A stretch of DNA of 64,000 bases from NCBI GenBank assembly GCA_002478885.1, contig DLKC01000004.1, positions 35,236 to 99,235 on the forward strand, given 5' to 3'. Below are positions 44,900 to 54,396 of this stretch, piece after piece. How positions within the stretch are numbered: the stretch's first letter is position 1; every line of letters starts with the position of its first letter. Source of the stretch: Chitinophagaceae bacterium UBA7600 (GTDB lineage Bacteria > Bacteroidota > Bacteroidia > Chitinophagales > Chitinophagaceae). A program made the translations under genes and the position numbers. The notes under the pieces are model-generated. The model was not told the origin of the DNA and searched no databases. It saw nothing but the letters and a program-made list of their open reading frames with translations.

Positions 44900-46303
44900 A
44901 TGCGTACACAACTTTTCTGTTTGTTAGCCCTCACATGCTTATTGTCCTGCGGACAAAATACGAACAGTAAGACTGCAAATGCAGACAACAGCAGTGACAC
45001 CGCAATTATTCAAAATGCAAGGGACGCTTATGCCTTTGCATTTCCATTAGTAGTCATGGATATCACTCGTCGGAAAATGACCGATGCCAACAACAAAGAG
45101 GCGTCCGCGCCAAATGTATTTGCAAACAAATCAGCCTTTCCGGATGCGAACTTCAGGGATGTGGTAAGACCTAATGCCGATACATACTATTCTACTGCTT
45201 CACTCGACCTCAGTGCTGAACCGGTTATCTTGTCTGTGCCGGATACAAAAGGCCGCTATTATATGATGCCCATCCTGGATGCCTATAGCAATGTATTTGT
45301 CTCGCCCGGCAGTAGAACAACCGGTACCAAAGCGCATAAATTCCTGATCTCCGGCCCTGGTTGGAATGGTACGGTGCCTGCGGGTATGGAACAAATAAAG
45401 GCCCCGACGAATATGTGTTGGATAATCGGGAGAACGCAGGTAAACAGCAAGGAAGACGGAGATAAAGTAGTTGTGCCCCTGCAGAAGCAATACAAATTGA
45501 TACCACTGAGCGCTTTTGGGAGCGACTATAAAGCGCCACGGCCAACGCCGGATAATGACTTACCAAAAGAAGATCCTAATACAATCGTGCGGAATATGCC
45601 AACGGACAGCTTCTTTAACTATTTCAACAGCCTGATGATAAAAAACCCGCCAGCCGCTGCTGATGCAAAAGCAATGGAAAAATTTGCTTTGCTGGGTATA
45701 GCACCGGGGGGAAGATTTACGTTGGACAGGTTTAGTATGGCTACACAGGAAGCGTTGAAAAAAATACCGGGAGATTTCTTCGCAGCAGCAAAAAGTTTTT
45801 TCGAAAAACCCAAACAGCTTCAAGATGGATGGAACCCGTTGGGTCATACTATTGGCACCTATGGAACAGACTACCAGAGCCGCGCCTTTGTGGCTTATGG
45901 CGGCCTTGGAGCAAACCTGCGGGAAGATGCCATGTATCCATCGGCGGCCTTTGATGCGAATGGCAATCCGCTGACCGGAGCCAGCAAATATGTTATACAT
46001 TTTGACAAAGGGAAAACACCACCGGCAAAGGCTTTCTGGTCACTAACGATGTACGATCCCGATGGTTATATGGTAGCGAATCCGATAAACAGGAATGCAA
46101 TTGGAGACCGGAGTAACCTGCAACATAATGCCGATGGTTCTACAGATATTTATATTCAACATGATTCACCGGGAAAAGACAAGGAAAATAACTGGCTGCC
46201 AGCACCGGCCGGTAACTTCAACATTTTATTACGCGTTTACTGGCCGAAAGAAGAAATGTTGAACAACAGCTGGCAGGCACCCCCGTTAAAAAAGATCGGA
46301 TAG
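44900..46303 (+). CDS. DUF1254/DUF1214 domain lipoprotein
   Basis: 467 residues with a lipoprotein signal (MRTQLFCLLALTCLLSCGQ). The N-terminal DUF1254 domain (about 45-200: AYAFAFPLVVMDITRRKM, VVRPNADTYYSTASLDLSAEPV, RYYMMPILDAYSNVFVSPGSRTTG) and the C-terminal DUF1214 domain (about 345-455: YVIHFDKGKTPPAKAFWSLTMYD, ADGSTDIYIQHDSPGKDKENNWLPAPAG) are both complete. The family is widespread and often annotated as unknown or as outer-envelope proteins; no reaction is established. Confidence 0.9.
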   Translation: MRTQLFCLLALTCLLSCGQNTNSKTANADNSSDTAIIQNARDAYAFAFPLVVMDITRRKMTDANNKEASAPNVFANKSAFPDANFRDVVRPNADTYYSTASLDLSAEPVILSVPDTKGRYYMMPILDAYSNVFVSPGSRTTGTKAHKFLISGPGWNGTVPAGMEQIKAPTNMCWIIGRTQVNSKEDGDKVVVPLQKQYKLIPLSAFGSDYKAPRPTPDNDLPKEDPNTIVRNMPTDSFFNYFNSLMIKNPPAAADAKAMEKFALLGIAPGGRFTLDRFSMATQEALKKIPGDFFAAAKSFFEKPKQLQDGWNPLGHTIGTYGTDYQSRAFVAYGGLGANLREDAMYPSAAFDANGNPLTGASKYVIHFDKGKTPPAKAFWSLTMYDPDGYMVANPINRNAIGDRSNLQHNADGSTDIYIQHDSPGKDKENNWLPAPAGNFNILLRVYWPKEEMLNNSWQAPPLKKIG

Positions 46304-46461
46304 ATTTAGTTTTTACTTTTCAATGCCTCAATCCTGTTCCCTTGCTGCAGGTCTTCCGGCCAGGCTGCTAACTATCATTGTTGGCGATATAAAATGCGGC
46401 ACCCGGCATACAAGGCAAAATGTTAGTTATGGCGTTGGATGGTATGGCTGACGCCTGCTGA

Positions 46462-47172
46462 TTATTTCCTCAGCACAAGGATCGAATGCATGCCATCAAA
46501 CAAAGCGGGCTCGCTAACGGAAAACCCCGTTTCCCGTAACAGTGTCGTGAGTTTGCCTTTTTCCATGGGAAAGTCATAGGCGCGGATATGGTCTTCGATC
46601 AGTTTGAATTCAAGCTGGTCCAGGGCGATCCATTTGGCGGCCATATTATTGACGTATGCCTCGAGGTATTCGCTTCTCGGCTGGCCGTCGGCCCGCAATA
46701 CATCCACATAAACAAAAACGCCGCCGGGTGCCAGCAGGCGGTCGTAGGCTTCCCGGAAAAAACGGATTTTCTGTTCCTCCTGCAGGTGGTGTATGGCAAA
46801 ACTGCTGTAGACAAGATCGAATGGCTCCTGCTCAATTGTTGTTGCATTTTGCAGGTAATCATTAACGAGGCGGGTATCGGCCTTTAACCCCTGCAGCGAC
46901 GCAGCCGCATACCGCAGCACCTCCGCGGATGTATCGTACCCTACATATAACGCAATGGGCCTCCGTTCCAGCACCTTACTGAACAAAGCGGCATCACCGC
47001 AGCCGAGGTCAAGCACGGTGAGCGGTTGTGAAACGGGCATAGTATCGATAACGCGGTTGATCTCGTTAATAAACTCGCGGTGGAACATGTAATTGTGTGC
47101 GATCATTTTATTATACACGTTCCAGTTTTTTGTAAAAACCGCGTCGGCATCGTTGTTTATTGGTTTGGTCAC
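46462..47172 (-). CDS. Class I SAM-dependent methyltransferase
   Basis: 236 residues with a Rossmann methyltransferase core: motif I VLDLGCGDAALF (about 54-65), YVGYDTSAEVLRYA, then FDLVYSSFAIHHLQEEQK and GGVFVYVDVLR. No signal or membrane segment. The substrate cannot be read from sequence; small-molecule methylation is most likely. It runs opposite to the DUF4476 gene downstream of it on the map. Confidence 0.85.
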   Translation of the reverse strand: MTKPINNDADAVFTKNWNVYNKMIAHNYMFHREFINEINRVIDTMPVSQPLTVLDLGCGDAALFSKVLERRPIALYVGYDTSAEVLRYAAASLQGLKADTRLVNDYLQNATTIEQEPFDLVYSSFAIHHLQEEQKIRFFREAYDRLLAPGGVFVYVDVLRADGQPRSEYLEAYVNNMAAKWIALDQLEFKLIEDHIRAYDFPMEKGKLTTLLRETGFSVSEPALFDGMHSILVLRK

Positions 47173-47405
47173 AGCAGCATGCTTTTTTATGAGTGATGTT
47201 GGTTTAGATTAATGGGTTCAAATGTAATGAAACAGATTGCATTGGTGTTGTTGCGCAGGTTGGTTGGGTAAAAACAGCCTTTAGCTGTTCGAAAAACAGA
47301 TCAATCAATTTGTCGTGGTAATCGCTTTGCTCTTTCTTATCTACCATCTTCAGGGTATATAGCAATTGATGGCGATGATTATTTTTATTGCCGAAACCAT
47401 TTGCG
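47173..47405. other. Divergent intergenic region, possible 47-residue ORF
   Basis: 233 bp between divergent genes. A minus-strand frame at 47204-47347 (begins MVDKKEQSDYHDKLIDLF) ends 31 bp before the methyltransferase start and has plausible composition, but no family is recognised. It could equally be untranslated leader. Confidence 0.3.
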
Positions 47406-48095
47406 ATGAAAGACATTTTATTCAGTCTTTGTTTTATTTGCTCAGCATTATTGTCAGCGGCACAGGACTATGCCGCATTAACCATCAGCACTACGGGTAA
47501 CGGCAACCTTAGGGTTATTGTGAATGATAAAAAATATGCGCTGCAGGACAGGTCGGTCACCATTCAAAACCTGCGGCCCGGCAATTATGATATCAGCATT
47601 TTTCAGTTGCAGCATGTAGGGCGCGCCGATGAAACCTATGAACAGGTTTTCAACGCTACGGTGCAACTGAATCTGGGTCGCCACAAGGAAATTGCCGTGC
47701 TTCGTTTTGGCAAGACCGTCACAGATGAGAGCAGCCTTGTCGAAGATGAATGGTCGGGTGGTTCATATATCAATCCGCCTGCATCGGGTAATGGCTATTC
47801 CGCGAATGGCCCTGTTTCCAATGCGGATTTTGCAAAGCTGAAAGCTACTGTTTCAGCAAACTATTTTGATGATGATAAACTCGCCAACGCAAAGATCGTA
47901 TTGAAAAATAACCTGCTTACCACCGACCAGGTTGCCCAGTTGTGCAAACTGCTTATATACGACGACTCGAGGATCGCGCTTGCCAAATATGCGTATGACT
48001 ACTGTTACGATAAAGGCAATTTTATTTTGATAAAATCTGTATTTACCTATTCTTCAACGCAGGACGATTTTATGGAATTCCTGAGAAACAAGTAA
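47406..48095 (+). CDS. Secreted DUF4476 domain protein
   Basis: 229 residues from the ATG at 47406, where a signal peptide starts (MKDILFSLCFICSALLSAAQ); an in-frame start 18 bp upstream gives a poorer signal. The N-terminal beta domain (about 22-95: NGNLRVIVNDKKYALQDRSVTIQNLRPGNYDISIF) looks like a PEGA-type fold. The C-terminal helical domain (about 135-228: FAKLKATVSANYFDDDKLANAKIVLKNNLLTTDQVAQLCKLL) matches DUF4476. Periplasmic, function unknown. Confidence 0.85.
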   Translation: MKDILFSLCFICSALLSAAQDYAALTISTTGNGNLRVIVNDKKYALQDRSVTIQNLRPGNYDISIFQLQHVGRADETYEQVFNATVQLNLGRHKEIAVLRFGKTVTDESSLVEDEWSGGSYINPPASGNGYSANGPVSNADFAKLKATVSANYFDDDKLANAKIVLKNNLLTTDQVAQLCKLLIYDDSRIALAKYAYDYCYDKGNFILIKSVFTYSSTQDDFMEFLRNK

Positions 48096-48130
48096 GTAAC
48101 TTAAACATGCTCAGCCAATGAAGGAACGGT

Positions 48131-48209
48131 GGAGTGTGCGACGCAGGATAAGCCGGCACTTTCGCGCAGTAAAGCCCGGTGCCCTTACTAAAGCCGGGCT
48201 CAAAAAAAA
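48131..48209 (-). repeat. Dispersed element, copy 20 (hairpin-insert form)
   Basis: On the minus strand: a T-run, GAGCCCGGC, a spacer with a second CCGGGC, CTGCGCG, insert AAGTGCCGGCTTATCC, then TGCGTCGCACACTCC. It lies between convergent genes. Confidence 0.7.
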
Positions 48210-48225
48210 CAGCTTACAAAGGCAC

Positions 48226-48256
48226 AATAAAAAACCGCTGCATCGCTGCAACGGCT
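48226..48256 (-). terminator. Intrinsic terminator of the DUF2795 gene
   Basis: Stem CCGTTGCA / TGCAGCGG, followed on the minus strand by TTTTTTATT. It lies about 50 bp after the stop. Confidence 0.75.
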
Positions 48257-48304
48257 TTAATATTTTGTCTGTGGGTTTAACAATACTGCACCAACAACAA
48301 GAAC

Positions 48305-48526
48305 TCAATACTCATCTTCGTTAAACATAAAATCTTCCTGGCTCGGGTAATCGGGCCAAATATCTTCTATGCTTTCATACACTTCGCCTTCATCTTCCAG
48401 TTCCTGTAGATTTTCGACCACTTCTATTGGTGCGCCACTGCGTATTGCATAGTCGATCAGTTCATCCTTGGTTGCAGGCCAGGGAGCTTCTTCAAGGTAG
48501 CTTGCTAATTCCAGTGTCCAGAACAT
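48305..48526 (-). CDS. DUF2795 family small protein
   Basis: 73 residues from the ATG at 48526 (MFWTLELASYLEEAPWPATKDELIDYAIRSGAP); an in-frame upstream extension to 48574 is less typical of the family. The core ASYLEEAPWPATKDELIDYA...GAPIEVVENLQEL matches DUF2795, and the tail is strongly acidic (EDEGEVYESIEDIWPDYPSQ). Cytoplasmic and probably abundant; function unknown. It runs divergently from lolD. Confidence 0.85.
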   Translation of the reverse strand: MFWTLELASYLEEAPWPATKDELIDYAIRSGAPIEVVENLQELEDEGEVYESIEDIWPDYPSQEDFMFNEDEY

Positions 48527-48683
48527 AGTCTCTAAATTTTTGCGCAAATGTAACTCTTGTGACGAAATAACCAAATCTGCCTTTGGCTTAGGGTTTAAAA
48601 TAATTTTAAAACTTAAGCGGAAGAAAAAAACTTTATTTGCAAACGGCTTTAAGGCCGTCTTTATTTACCAGCAAAAACGCTTT

Positions 48684-49340
48684 ATGCTTACCGCTTCGGG
48701 AATACAAAAACATTACGGCCAGGTTCATGTACTAAAGGGCGTGGATATTACGGTGAACAAGGGCGAGATTGTTTCCATCGTTGGCTCTTCCGGCGCCGGC
48801 AAAAGCACATTACTGCATATTTTGGGCACACTCGATCTGCCCGACAGCGGTACGATGATGCTCAACAATATTCCCGTGCACAATCTTAAGGGCCGCAGGC
48901 TCGCTGACTTTCGCAATAAGCAGATTGGTTTTGTTTTCCAGTTTCATCATTTACTGCCCGAGTTTAGTGCGCAGGAAAATGTTTGCATACCTGGCTGGAT
49001 AGCCGGCCGGCGTAAAAAGGAAGTAGAGGACGATGCCAAACGTTTGCTTAAGTTGCTCGGCCTCAGCGATCGGCTTGATAATAAGCCCAATGAACTCAGC
49101 GGTGGTGAGCAACAGCGGGTTGCCGTGGCAAGAGCGCTGATCAATAAACCTTCTATAGTGTTTGCAGATGAACCTACCGGCAACCTCGATAGCAGCAATG
49201 CCAAAGACCTCCACGATCTCTTCCTGCAATTACGTGCAGCATTGCAACAAACCTTTCTTATTGTTACACACAACGAAGAACTGGCCCGTATGAGCGATCG
49301 CACCCTGCACATGAAAGACGGGTTAATGGTGCCAGCTTAA
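48684..49340 (+). CDS. lolD: LolD-like ABC transporter ATP-binding protein
   Basis: 218 residues from the ATG at 48684. Walker A GSSGAGKST, Q-loop FVFQFHHLLPEF, signature LSGGEQQRVAVARAL, Walker B IVFADEPTGNLD and the switch His (IVTHNEELA) are all intact. The length and the HHLLPEFSAQENV stretch are typical of LolD, which powers release of lipoproteins from the inner membrane with LolC/LolE. No permease gene is adjacent, so the partner is encoded elsewhere; a MacB/FtsE-like role cannot be excluded. Confidence 0.88.
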   Translation: MLTASGIQKHYGQVHVLKGVDITVNKGEIVSIVGSSGAGKSTLLHILGTLDLPDSGTMMLNNIPVHNLKGRRLADFRNKQIGFVFQFHHLLPEFSAQENVCIPGWIAGRRKKEVEDDAKRLLKLLGLSDRLDNKPNELSGGEQQRVAVARALINKPSIVFADEPTGNLDSSNAKDLHDLFLQLRAALQQTFLIVTHNEELARMSDRTLHMKDGLMVPA

Positions 49341-49459
49341 TAGCTCCGGTGCCGGTCGCCGGTTGCCTGTCTTACGTTTCACGCCTCCCGTCCGCCGTTT
49401 GCCGCCCCTGTGGACAATTTGCGATCCTGCCCAAATACCATTCTCTCCACCAATCCCGT

Positions 49460-49467
49460 TATATTTG
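49460..49467 (+). promoter_or_regulatory. Candidate -7 box of the ftsK gene
   Basis: TATATTTG matches TAnnTTTG and lies 18 bp before the start codon. No TTTG was found at the ideal upstream spacing. Confidence 0.4.
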
Positions 49468-49485
49468 TGACCAGTAGAAATAATT

Positions 49486-52077
49486 ATGGCCAACAGGATT
49501 AAAAAGAAAACGCCGCCGCCTCCGGATCCCGATAAACTAAAGCCCGAGAAAGAAGCAGAGGTCACGGTTAAAGAGGTGGTGAAAGATGAACGGACTACAA
49601 AGATTGCCGGTGCGGTTTGCCTGCTTGTTGCTGCCTTTCTTTTTACTGCTTTTGCCTCTTATATATTCACCTGGCAGGAAGACCAGGATAAAGTATTTCA
49701 ATTCGGTGTAAAAATATTCGCGACAGATGATGTAAAGGTCCAGAACATGATGGGCGTGCTCGGCGCCTATACCAGCCATAATCTTATCTATAACGGTTTT
49801 GGCCTCGCTTCTTTTTTATTCTGCACTTTCTTTTTTGTGCTTGGTATTAACCTGCTTGCCGGTAAAAAGGTATTTAGCCTTGCCCGCAACCTGCGCTACC
49901 TGGTTATCGGCCTCCCGGTGCTGAGCGTGGCCCTGTCATTTTTTGCAGGCGATACAACATTCTCTTACGGCGGCGCTGTAGGGGAGCTTATAAAGGCCTG
50001 GCTGGTGAAATGGATCGGCAATACCGGCACCGCGGCATTGATCGGTTTGTCGGTGTTGAGTTATGTTATCTGGCGTTTCAACCCGGTGTTTGCATTGCCA
50101 AAGCGCAAACCAAAACCTGTTACAGCAGAAGAGGCATTGCCCGACGAAATGCAGGAAGATGTAGACGAGGAAGACGTGGGTGTTTCTCCCATTCCATTCT
50201 TTGTTAAAGGAGAAGCCCAGCCCGCTGCCGATCCGCTTACCAATAACAACAAGCTTAAAAACGACGGCAACGTGATGGTCATCATGCCAAAAGAGGAAGT
50301 AGTGCCGGTAAACCCCATGCACGATTTTGCAGTTACGGAAAAAGACTTGCTCACCGATACAGCCACCACCCCTGTCGAAGAACCTGCATATACGGAGCAA
50401 CTCGCGCCGGAAACTTCAGCAGAAATCATTCCTGCAGCATTGCCCGTCAGGAAGGCTTCCGCAGCAAAAAAGCAAATGGCAGAACCGGTGGAACTGGAAA
50501 TAAAGCCACCCGAAAACGAAGATGATATTGCGGATGACAAACATTACAACAGCAATTTCCAGGTGCCGACTTCTGATTATGAGCCATCGCTCGACCTGAG
50601 GGATTATAAGTTCCCCTCACTCGATCTGCTCGAAGGACATGGCAGCGAAAAGATCGTTCATGATCCTGCCGAACTGGAAGCACACAAGAACCAGATCATA
50701 GCTACACTAAAAAATTACGATATCGCGATCCAGCGTATCGCAGCGACCATCGGGCCAACAGTAACATTGTATGAGATTGTTCCTGCCCCCGGTGTTCGTA
50801 TCAGCCGTATCAAAAACCTGGAAGACGACATTGCGTTGAGTTTGGCTGCGCTTGGCATCCGCATCATCGCGCCAATACCCGGAAGGGGCACGATCGGTAT
50901 TGAAGTGCCCAACGTACGCAAGACCGTGGTGAGCATGAAGACACTGCTTTCCTCCGATAAATTCCAGAACAACAATTTTGCCTTACCAATCGCGATCGGT
51001 AAAAGAATCGATAACGAAAATTTCATCGTTGACCTTGCAAGCATGCCGCACCTGCTTATGGCCGGCGCTACAGGCCAGGGTAAATCTGTCGGCGTGAATG
51101 CATTGCTTGTTTCATTGCTCTATAAAAAACACCCATCGCAACTAAAGCTGGTGCTGGTCGATCCAAAGAAAGTGGAGTTGAGCTTATACCGAGCCATAGA
51201 GAAACATTTTCTCGCTAAGCTCCCCGGTGAAGAAGAGCCAATCATCACCGATACAAAGAAAGTGGTGTACACGCTCAATGCACTTTGTATCGAGATGGAC
51301 AACCGCTACGACCTTTTAAAAGAAGCTGGTTGCAGGAACATCAAAGAGTACAACGAAAAGTTTATCAAGCGCAAACTCAATCCGCAGAAAGGGCACCAGT
51401 TCCTTCCATTCATTGTGCTGGTGATCGATGAGTTCGCCGATCTGATCATGACAGCCGGTAAAGAGATTGAAATGCCTATCGCAAGGCTGGCGCAGCTTGC
51501 AAGGGCTGTAGGTATTCACCTGATCATTGCAACACAGCGGCCTTCTGTAAATATCATCACAGGAACCATCAAGGCGAACTTCCCGGCCCGTATGGCATTT
51601 AAGGTTTCGTCAAAGATCGACAGCCGCACCATTCTCGATGCCGGTGGCGCCGAGCAACTGATTGGTAAAGGCGATATGCTCGTAAGTTATAATGGCGAAA
51701 TCACAAGGCTGCAATGCGCCTTTGTCGATACACCCGAAGTGGAACATATCTGCGACTTTATCGGCGAGCAACGCGGCTATCCCGATGCGTTCATGCTGCC
51801 GGAATACATCGACGAAAAAGAGACCGAAGGCAAAGACTTTGACGCAGCCAACCGCGATCCTTTGTTTGAAGATGCTGCGAGACTGATCGTGCAAAACCAG
51901 ATGGGCAGCACTTCCCTCATTCAGCGCCGCATGAAACTTGGTTATAACCGTGCCGGCCGCCTTATGGACCAGCTCGAAGCAGCAGGTATTGTCGGCCCCA
52001 ACCTTGGCAGCAAGGCAAGAGAAGTGCTGGTGCATACCGATGCCGAACTGCAGGAAATGCTCGACCTGATGGGGTAA
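49486..52077 (+). CDS. ftsK: DNA translocase FtsK
   Basis: 863 residues. Four N-terminal membrane helices (about 38-190) are followed by a Pro/Glu-rich linker (about 200-360). Next come the alpha/beta motor (about 390-780) with Walker A GATGQGKS (near 527-534), LVLVDPKKVELSLY and VIDEFADLI, and the winged-helix gamma domain at the C-terminus (SLIQRRMKLGYNRAGRLMDQLEAAGIVG) that reads KOPS-type sequences. FtsK moves chromosome ends through the closing septum and promotes dimer resolution. Length and layout are normal for Bacteroidota. Confidence 0.96.
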   Translation: MANRIKKKTPPPPDPDKLKPEKEAEVTVKEVVKDERTTKIAGAVCLLVAAFLFTAFASYIFTWQEDQDKVFQFGVKIFATDDVKVQNMMGVLGAYTSHNLIYNGFGLASFLFCTFFFVLGINLLAGKKVFSLARNLRYLVIGLPVLSVALSFFAGDTTFSYGGAVGELIKAWLVKWIGNTGTAALIGLSVLSYVIWRFNPVFALPKRKPKPVTAEEALPDEMQEDVDEEDVGVSPIPFFVKGEAQPAADPLTNNNKLKNDGNVMVIMPKEEVVPVNPMHDFAVTEKDLLTDTATTPVEEPAYTEQLAPETSAEIIPAALPVRKASAAKKQMAEPVELEIKPPENEDDIADDKHYNSNFQVPTSDYEPSLDLRDYKFPSLDLLEGHGSEKIVHDPAELEAHKNQIIATLKNYDIAIQRIAATIGPTVTLYEIVPAPGVRISRIKNLEDDIALSLAALGIRIIAPIPGRGTIGIEVPNVRKTVVSMKTLLSSDKFQNNNFALPIAIGKRIDNENFIVDLASMPHLLMAGATGQGKSVGVNALLVSLLYKKHPSQLKLVLVDPKKVELSLYRAIEKHFLAKLPGEEEPIITDTKKVVYTLNALCIEMDNRYDLLKEAGCRNIKEYNEKFIKRKLNPQKGHQFLPFIVLVIDEFADLIMTAGKEIEMPIARLAQLARAVGIHLIIATQRPSVNIITGTIKANFPARMAFKVSSKIDSRTILDAGGAEQLIGKGDMLVSYNGEITRLQCAFVDTPEVEHICDFIGEQRGYPDAFMLPEYIDEKETEGKDFDAANRDPLFEDAARLIVQNQMGSTSLIQRRMKLGYNRAGRLMDQLEAAGIVGPNLGSKAREVLVHTDAELQEMLDLMG

Positions 52078-52080
52078 AAA

Positions 52081-52164
52081 TTTGTGTAGCCGGTGGTAGT
52101 GCATATGGCATCGCCGGTTGTGCTTTAGCTCCGGGAGGCACGATCCGGGGTCACTCACTTGTGC
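52081..52164 (+). repeat. Dispersed element, copy 21 (hairpin-insert form)
   Basis: TTTGTGTAGCCGG, CATATGGCATCGCCG, GTTGTG, an insert with the stem CTCCGGGA / ATCCGGGG, then TCACTCACTTGTGC. It starts 3 bp after the ftsK stop. Confidence 0.75.
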
Positions 52165-52295
52165 AGATGTTTTTCAAATCAGCATGTATTATTGTTAGCG
52201 TAGCTGCATTTTGGCAGCAACAAAATCACGACCTGCTATTAATGCCGGGCGTATCGCATCTTGTATTTCTCATCCCTGCTTTGTAATTTTATTCA

Positions 52296-52901
52296 ATGAA
52301 CACTGAAGTAAGAGAACCTGCTATAGCTTACGGCAAGCAAAAATTCTCTGTTGAAGAATATTTGGCAATGGAAAATGATGCGGTGGAAAAGTATGAATAT
52401 TACCAGGGAGAAATTTTTGCAGTGTCCGGTGCAAAGCTGCCGCATAATACAATCAGCACTAATTTATTGGTTTCGCTTGGCCACAAGCTAAAAGGAAAAA
52501 AATGTAAACCTTACGGTAGTGATCAGCGCATACATATCGAATCAAACACTTTATTTACCTACCCGGATATTTCTATCATTTGCGGAGAAGTAATTACACT
52601 AAATAACGATGATTACAATGTTTTAAATCCCGCTGCAATTATCGAAATACTTTCACCATCCACCAGCAACTATGATCGTGGTGAAAAGTTTAAATTTTAC
52701 CGCGACATACCAACTTTAAAAGAATATATTCTTGTTGATTCCGAAACAATGCACATTGAAGTATTTCGACTGAATGAGCGCAACCATTGGGAATTGGAAG
52801 AATATAATAAAGCCGATGACCTTCTCGAAATAAAAGCTATTGAAGAAACACTCGCCTTGTCAGACATCTACGACGGCGTAAAAATAGATTTGCCTCAATA
52901 G
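52296..52901 (+). CDS. Uma2 family (DUF820) putative endonuclease
   Basis: 201 residues of the Uma2/DUF820 PD-(D/E)xK family: [30 protein letters not shown] near 17-46, the metal-binding Asp in [11 protein letters not shown], the acidic residue in [24 protein letters not shown], and [10 protein letters not shown]. These genes are abundant in Cyanobacteria and Bacteroidota, often near mobile DNA, and their biological role is not settled. This one borders the repeat-rich island. Confidence 0.9.
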   Translation: MNTEVREPAIAYGKQKFSVEEYLAMENDAVEKYEYYQGEIFAVSGAKLPHNTISTNLLVSLGHKLKGKKCKPYGSDQRIHIESNTLFTYPDISIICGEVITLNNDDYNVLNPAAIIEILSPSTSNYDRGEKFKFYRDIPTLKEYILVDSETMHIEVFRLNERNHWELEEYNKADDLLEIKAIEETLALSDIYDGVKIDLPQ

Positions 52902-52969
52902 TAAGTTTCACCTTGAATCTTTAGTGCAATCCAACATACAACCAAAGGGGCACACAGGCCGATTAACGA

Positions 52970-53079
52970 TAGATGCTTCCTTCGTCAGCATGACAAGCTT
53001 AGGAATAACGATAAGCTGAGCATGTAGTATGAGCTTTATTAAAGAGCCATGACTTGTCATGCCGGGGCACGAGGCATCT
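52970..53079. repeat. Imperfect inverted repeat of about 110 bp
   Basis: The left arm (AGATGC...CAGCATGACAAG) pairs with the right arm (CTTGTCATGCC...GAGGCATCT) around a central spacer of about 45 bp. It resembles REP-pair or small MITE structures. Confidence 0.6.
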
Positions 53080-53084
53080 CATTT

Positions 53085-53224
53085 TGGCGCAGGTCTCCAA
53101 ACCTGTGCCTTAAAGTTACTTGACTATTAGCCTGAACGACTAAGAGTTTTATTGGGACTTTGTATCATAACTAAATTAAGGAAACCTTATGCAGTTTGGG
53201 AACTAGTGAGGGGACCTGCGCCAG
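53085..53224. mobile_element. MITE-like element 1 with GGCGCAGGTC terminal inverted repeats
   Basis: The left end is TGGCGCAGGTCTCC and the right end is GGGGACCTGCGCCA, giving 13-14 bp inverted ends. The left end also forms a small hairpin with ACCTGTGCC. The internal sequence differs from elements 2 and 3. No coding capacity. Confidence 0.6.
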
Positions 53225-53246
53225 TGTGAGCCTTTCTACCTCTCCA

Positions 53247-53615
53247 TTAAATATTTTCAGGTTTAAGAGATTTCTTCTTGACACAGAAAACAATAGCAAA
53301 CAAAAGAACATTTACTATTTGCAATAACACGACATAACCATAATCTAAATGGCGATATTGCTGATAATGGCGAGGATATGTTATAATAAACGCTATTAAA
53401 AAAATACTGTGTTGTGACAACTTATAAGTTGTGGAGTGCCTCATTAAATCTAAGAGCTTGCCTTTCTCATAAATTAACAACCCAAAAAGAAGTAGTATTG
53501 AAGAACCAAACCAGATATAATAACTGGTTCTCTCCGAAAGAAGTACAGCAAAATTTGCAATGACCAATACATACATCATTACAAAAAAACGATATGCTTT
53601 ATATTCTTTGCTCAT
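53247..53615 (-). CDS. Hypothetical small membrane protein in the repeat island
   Basis: 122 residues from the ATG at 53615 (MSKEYKAYRF). Four hydrophobic segments (about 10-27, 33-50, 65-82, 92-113) are linked by charged loops and the tail is Lys-rich (CVKKKSLKPE). No family is recognised. The codon use is more AT-rich than the flanking core genes. It lies between MITE-like elements 1 and 2, suggesting it arrived with them. Confidence 0.6.
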   Translation of the reverse strand: MSKEYKAYRFFVMMYVLVIANFAVLLSERTSYYIWFGSSILLLFGLLIYEKGKLLDLMRHSTTYKLSQHSIFLIAFIITYPRHYQQYRHLDYGYVVLLQIVNVLLFAIVFCVKKKSLKPENI

Positions 53616-53694
53616 CTTAAATCTCGTGTTTATAATCAAGCTCATTAGTAAACTGTTCCACAGTAACCTTTGGTAATACTTTATCTGCCACAAC

Positions 53695-53904
53695 GCCTCC
53701 AGTTTAGCCCAGGTCTACTGACCTTTTCCAATATGAGGGATTGACAAATTTATACTTACTGCTCATGGCAATTAAGATACGAATTTCTGCTTTGAACTTT
53801 CTGTTTTTAGCTGCCTTGTTTTGATATCGTGCAATGAATTGAGGCCTTTGTATATTTGAACCAAGTGACGTTTCGGCACGGGTCGGGAGACCTGCGCCAG
53901 AATA
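53695..53904. mobile_element. MITE-like element 2 (about 210 bp, copy A of a direct repeat)
   Basis: The left end GCCCAGGTCTACTGACC and right end GGTCGGGAGACCTGCGCC are inverted. The interior matches element 3 in the same orientation over about 180 bp (shared GGCAATTAAGATACGAATTT and GTATATTTGAACCA). It contains TATATTTG at 53851-53858. Confidence 0.8.
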
Positions 53905-53910
53905 GGGCCC

Positions 53911-54267
53911 TCAAAACGAGGGCTTGCTATTATTGATTATTTCTTGATTTAACTTTCCTGCTTTAATTGCTTTTATTAAATGAAGTATTAAAAGGTCTTT
54001 CTTTTTTATTGATTTTTTCCCTGTAAAAAGCCTTGCTCCTGCACCTATTATATCGAAACCCTCTGCACTAAAATACTCGGTTGCCATAAATTTTGATACA
54101 TCTACATTAAATTTTTTTCCAAAAGCTATTATGTACTCCATTGCATCATCCCCATATATGCCTAAATGTTTTTCTAAACAGGAGCTCTCTTTTACATCTT
54201 TCGGATATCTTCCTGCTTGCTCCTGTGTAAATTCTTTTATAGCATTTAAAAGTTCGTCATCACTCAT
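53911..54267 (-). CDS. DUF1493-like acyl-carrier-protein-fold protein
   Basis: 118 residues from the ATG at 54267 (MSDDELLNAIKEF). The pattern is FTQEQAGRYPKDVKESSCLEKHLGIYGDDAMEYIIAFGKKFNVDVSKF...YFSAEGFD. It fits DUF1493, which has a helical acyl-carrier-like fold but lacks the phosphopantetheine Ser (GDDA instead of DSL). Such genes often occur in accessory and toxin-immunity regions. AT-rich, between MITE-like elements 2 and 3. Confidence 0.75.
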   Translation of the reverse strand: MSDDELLNAIKEFTQEQAGRYPKDVKESSCLEKHLGIYGDDAMEYIIAFGKKFNVDVSKFMATEYFSAEGFDIIGAGARLFTGKKSIKKKDLLILHLIKAIKAGKLNQEIINNSKPSF

Positions 54268-54396
54268 TGCGATTCTTTTATGATTATTTAATATAAACAA
54301 TTTTCAAAATCAAATACTCATAGAATTTAACAATGTTTCTCCAGGCTTGGGTACAGGTCAGGGTATATGCGGCAGTATGGCATGCTACAGGGTTAT

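Larger units (their letters stand above)
52902..53246. other. Intergenic region made almost entirely of repeats
   Basis: 345 bp without a gene. It contains an imperfect long inverted repeat (52970-53079) and the first TIR-bounded element (53085-53224). Confidence 0.6.
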
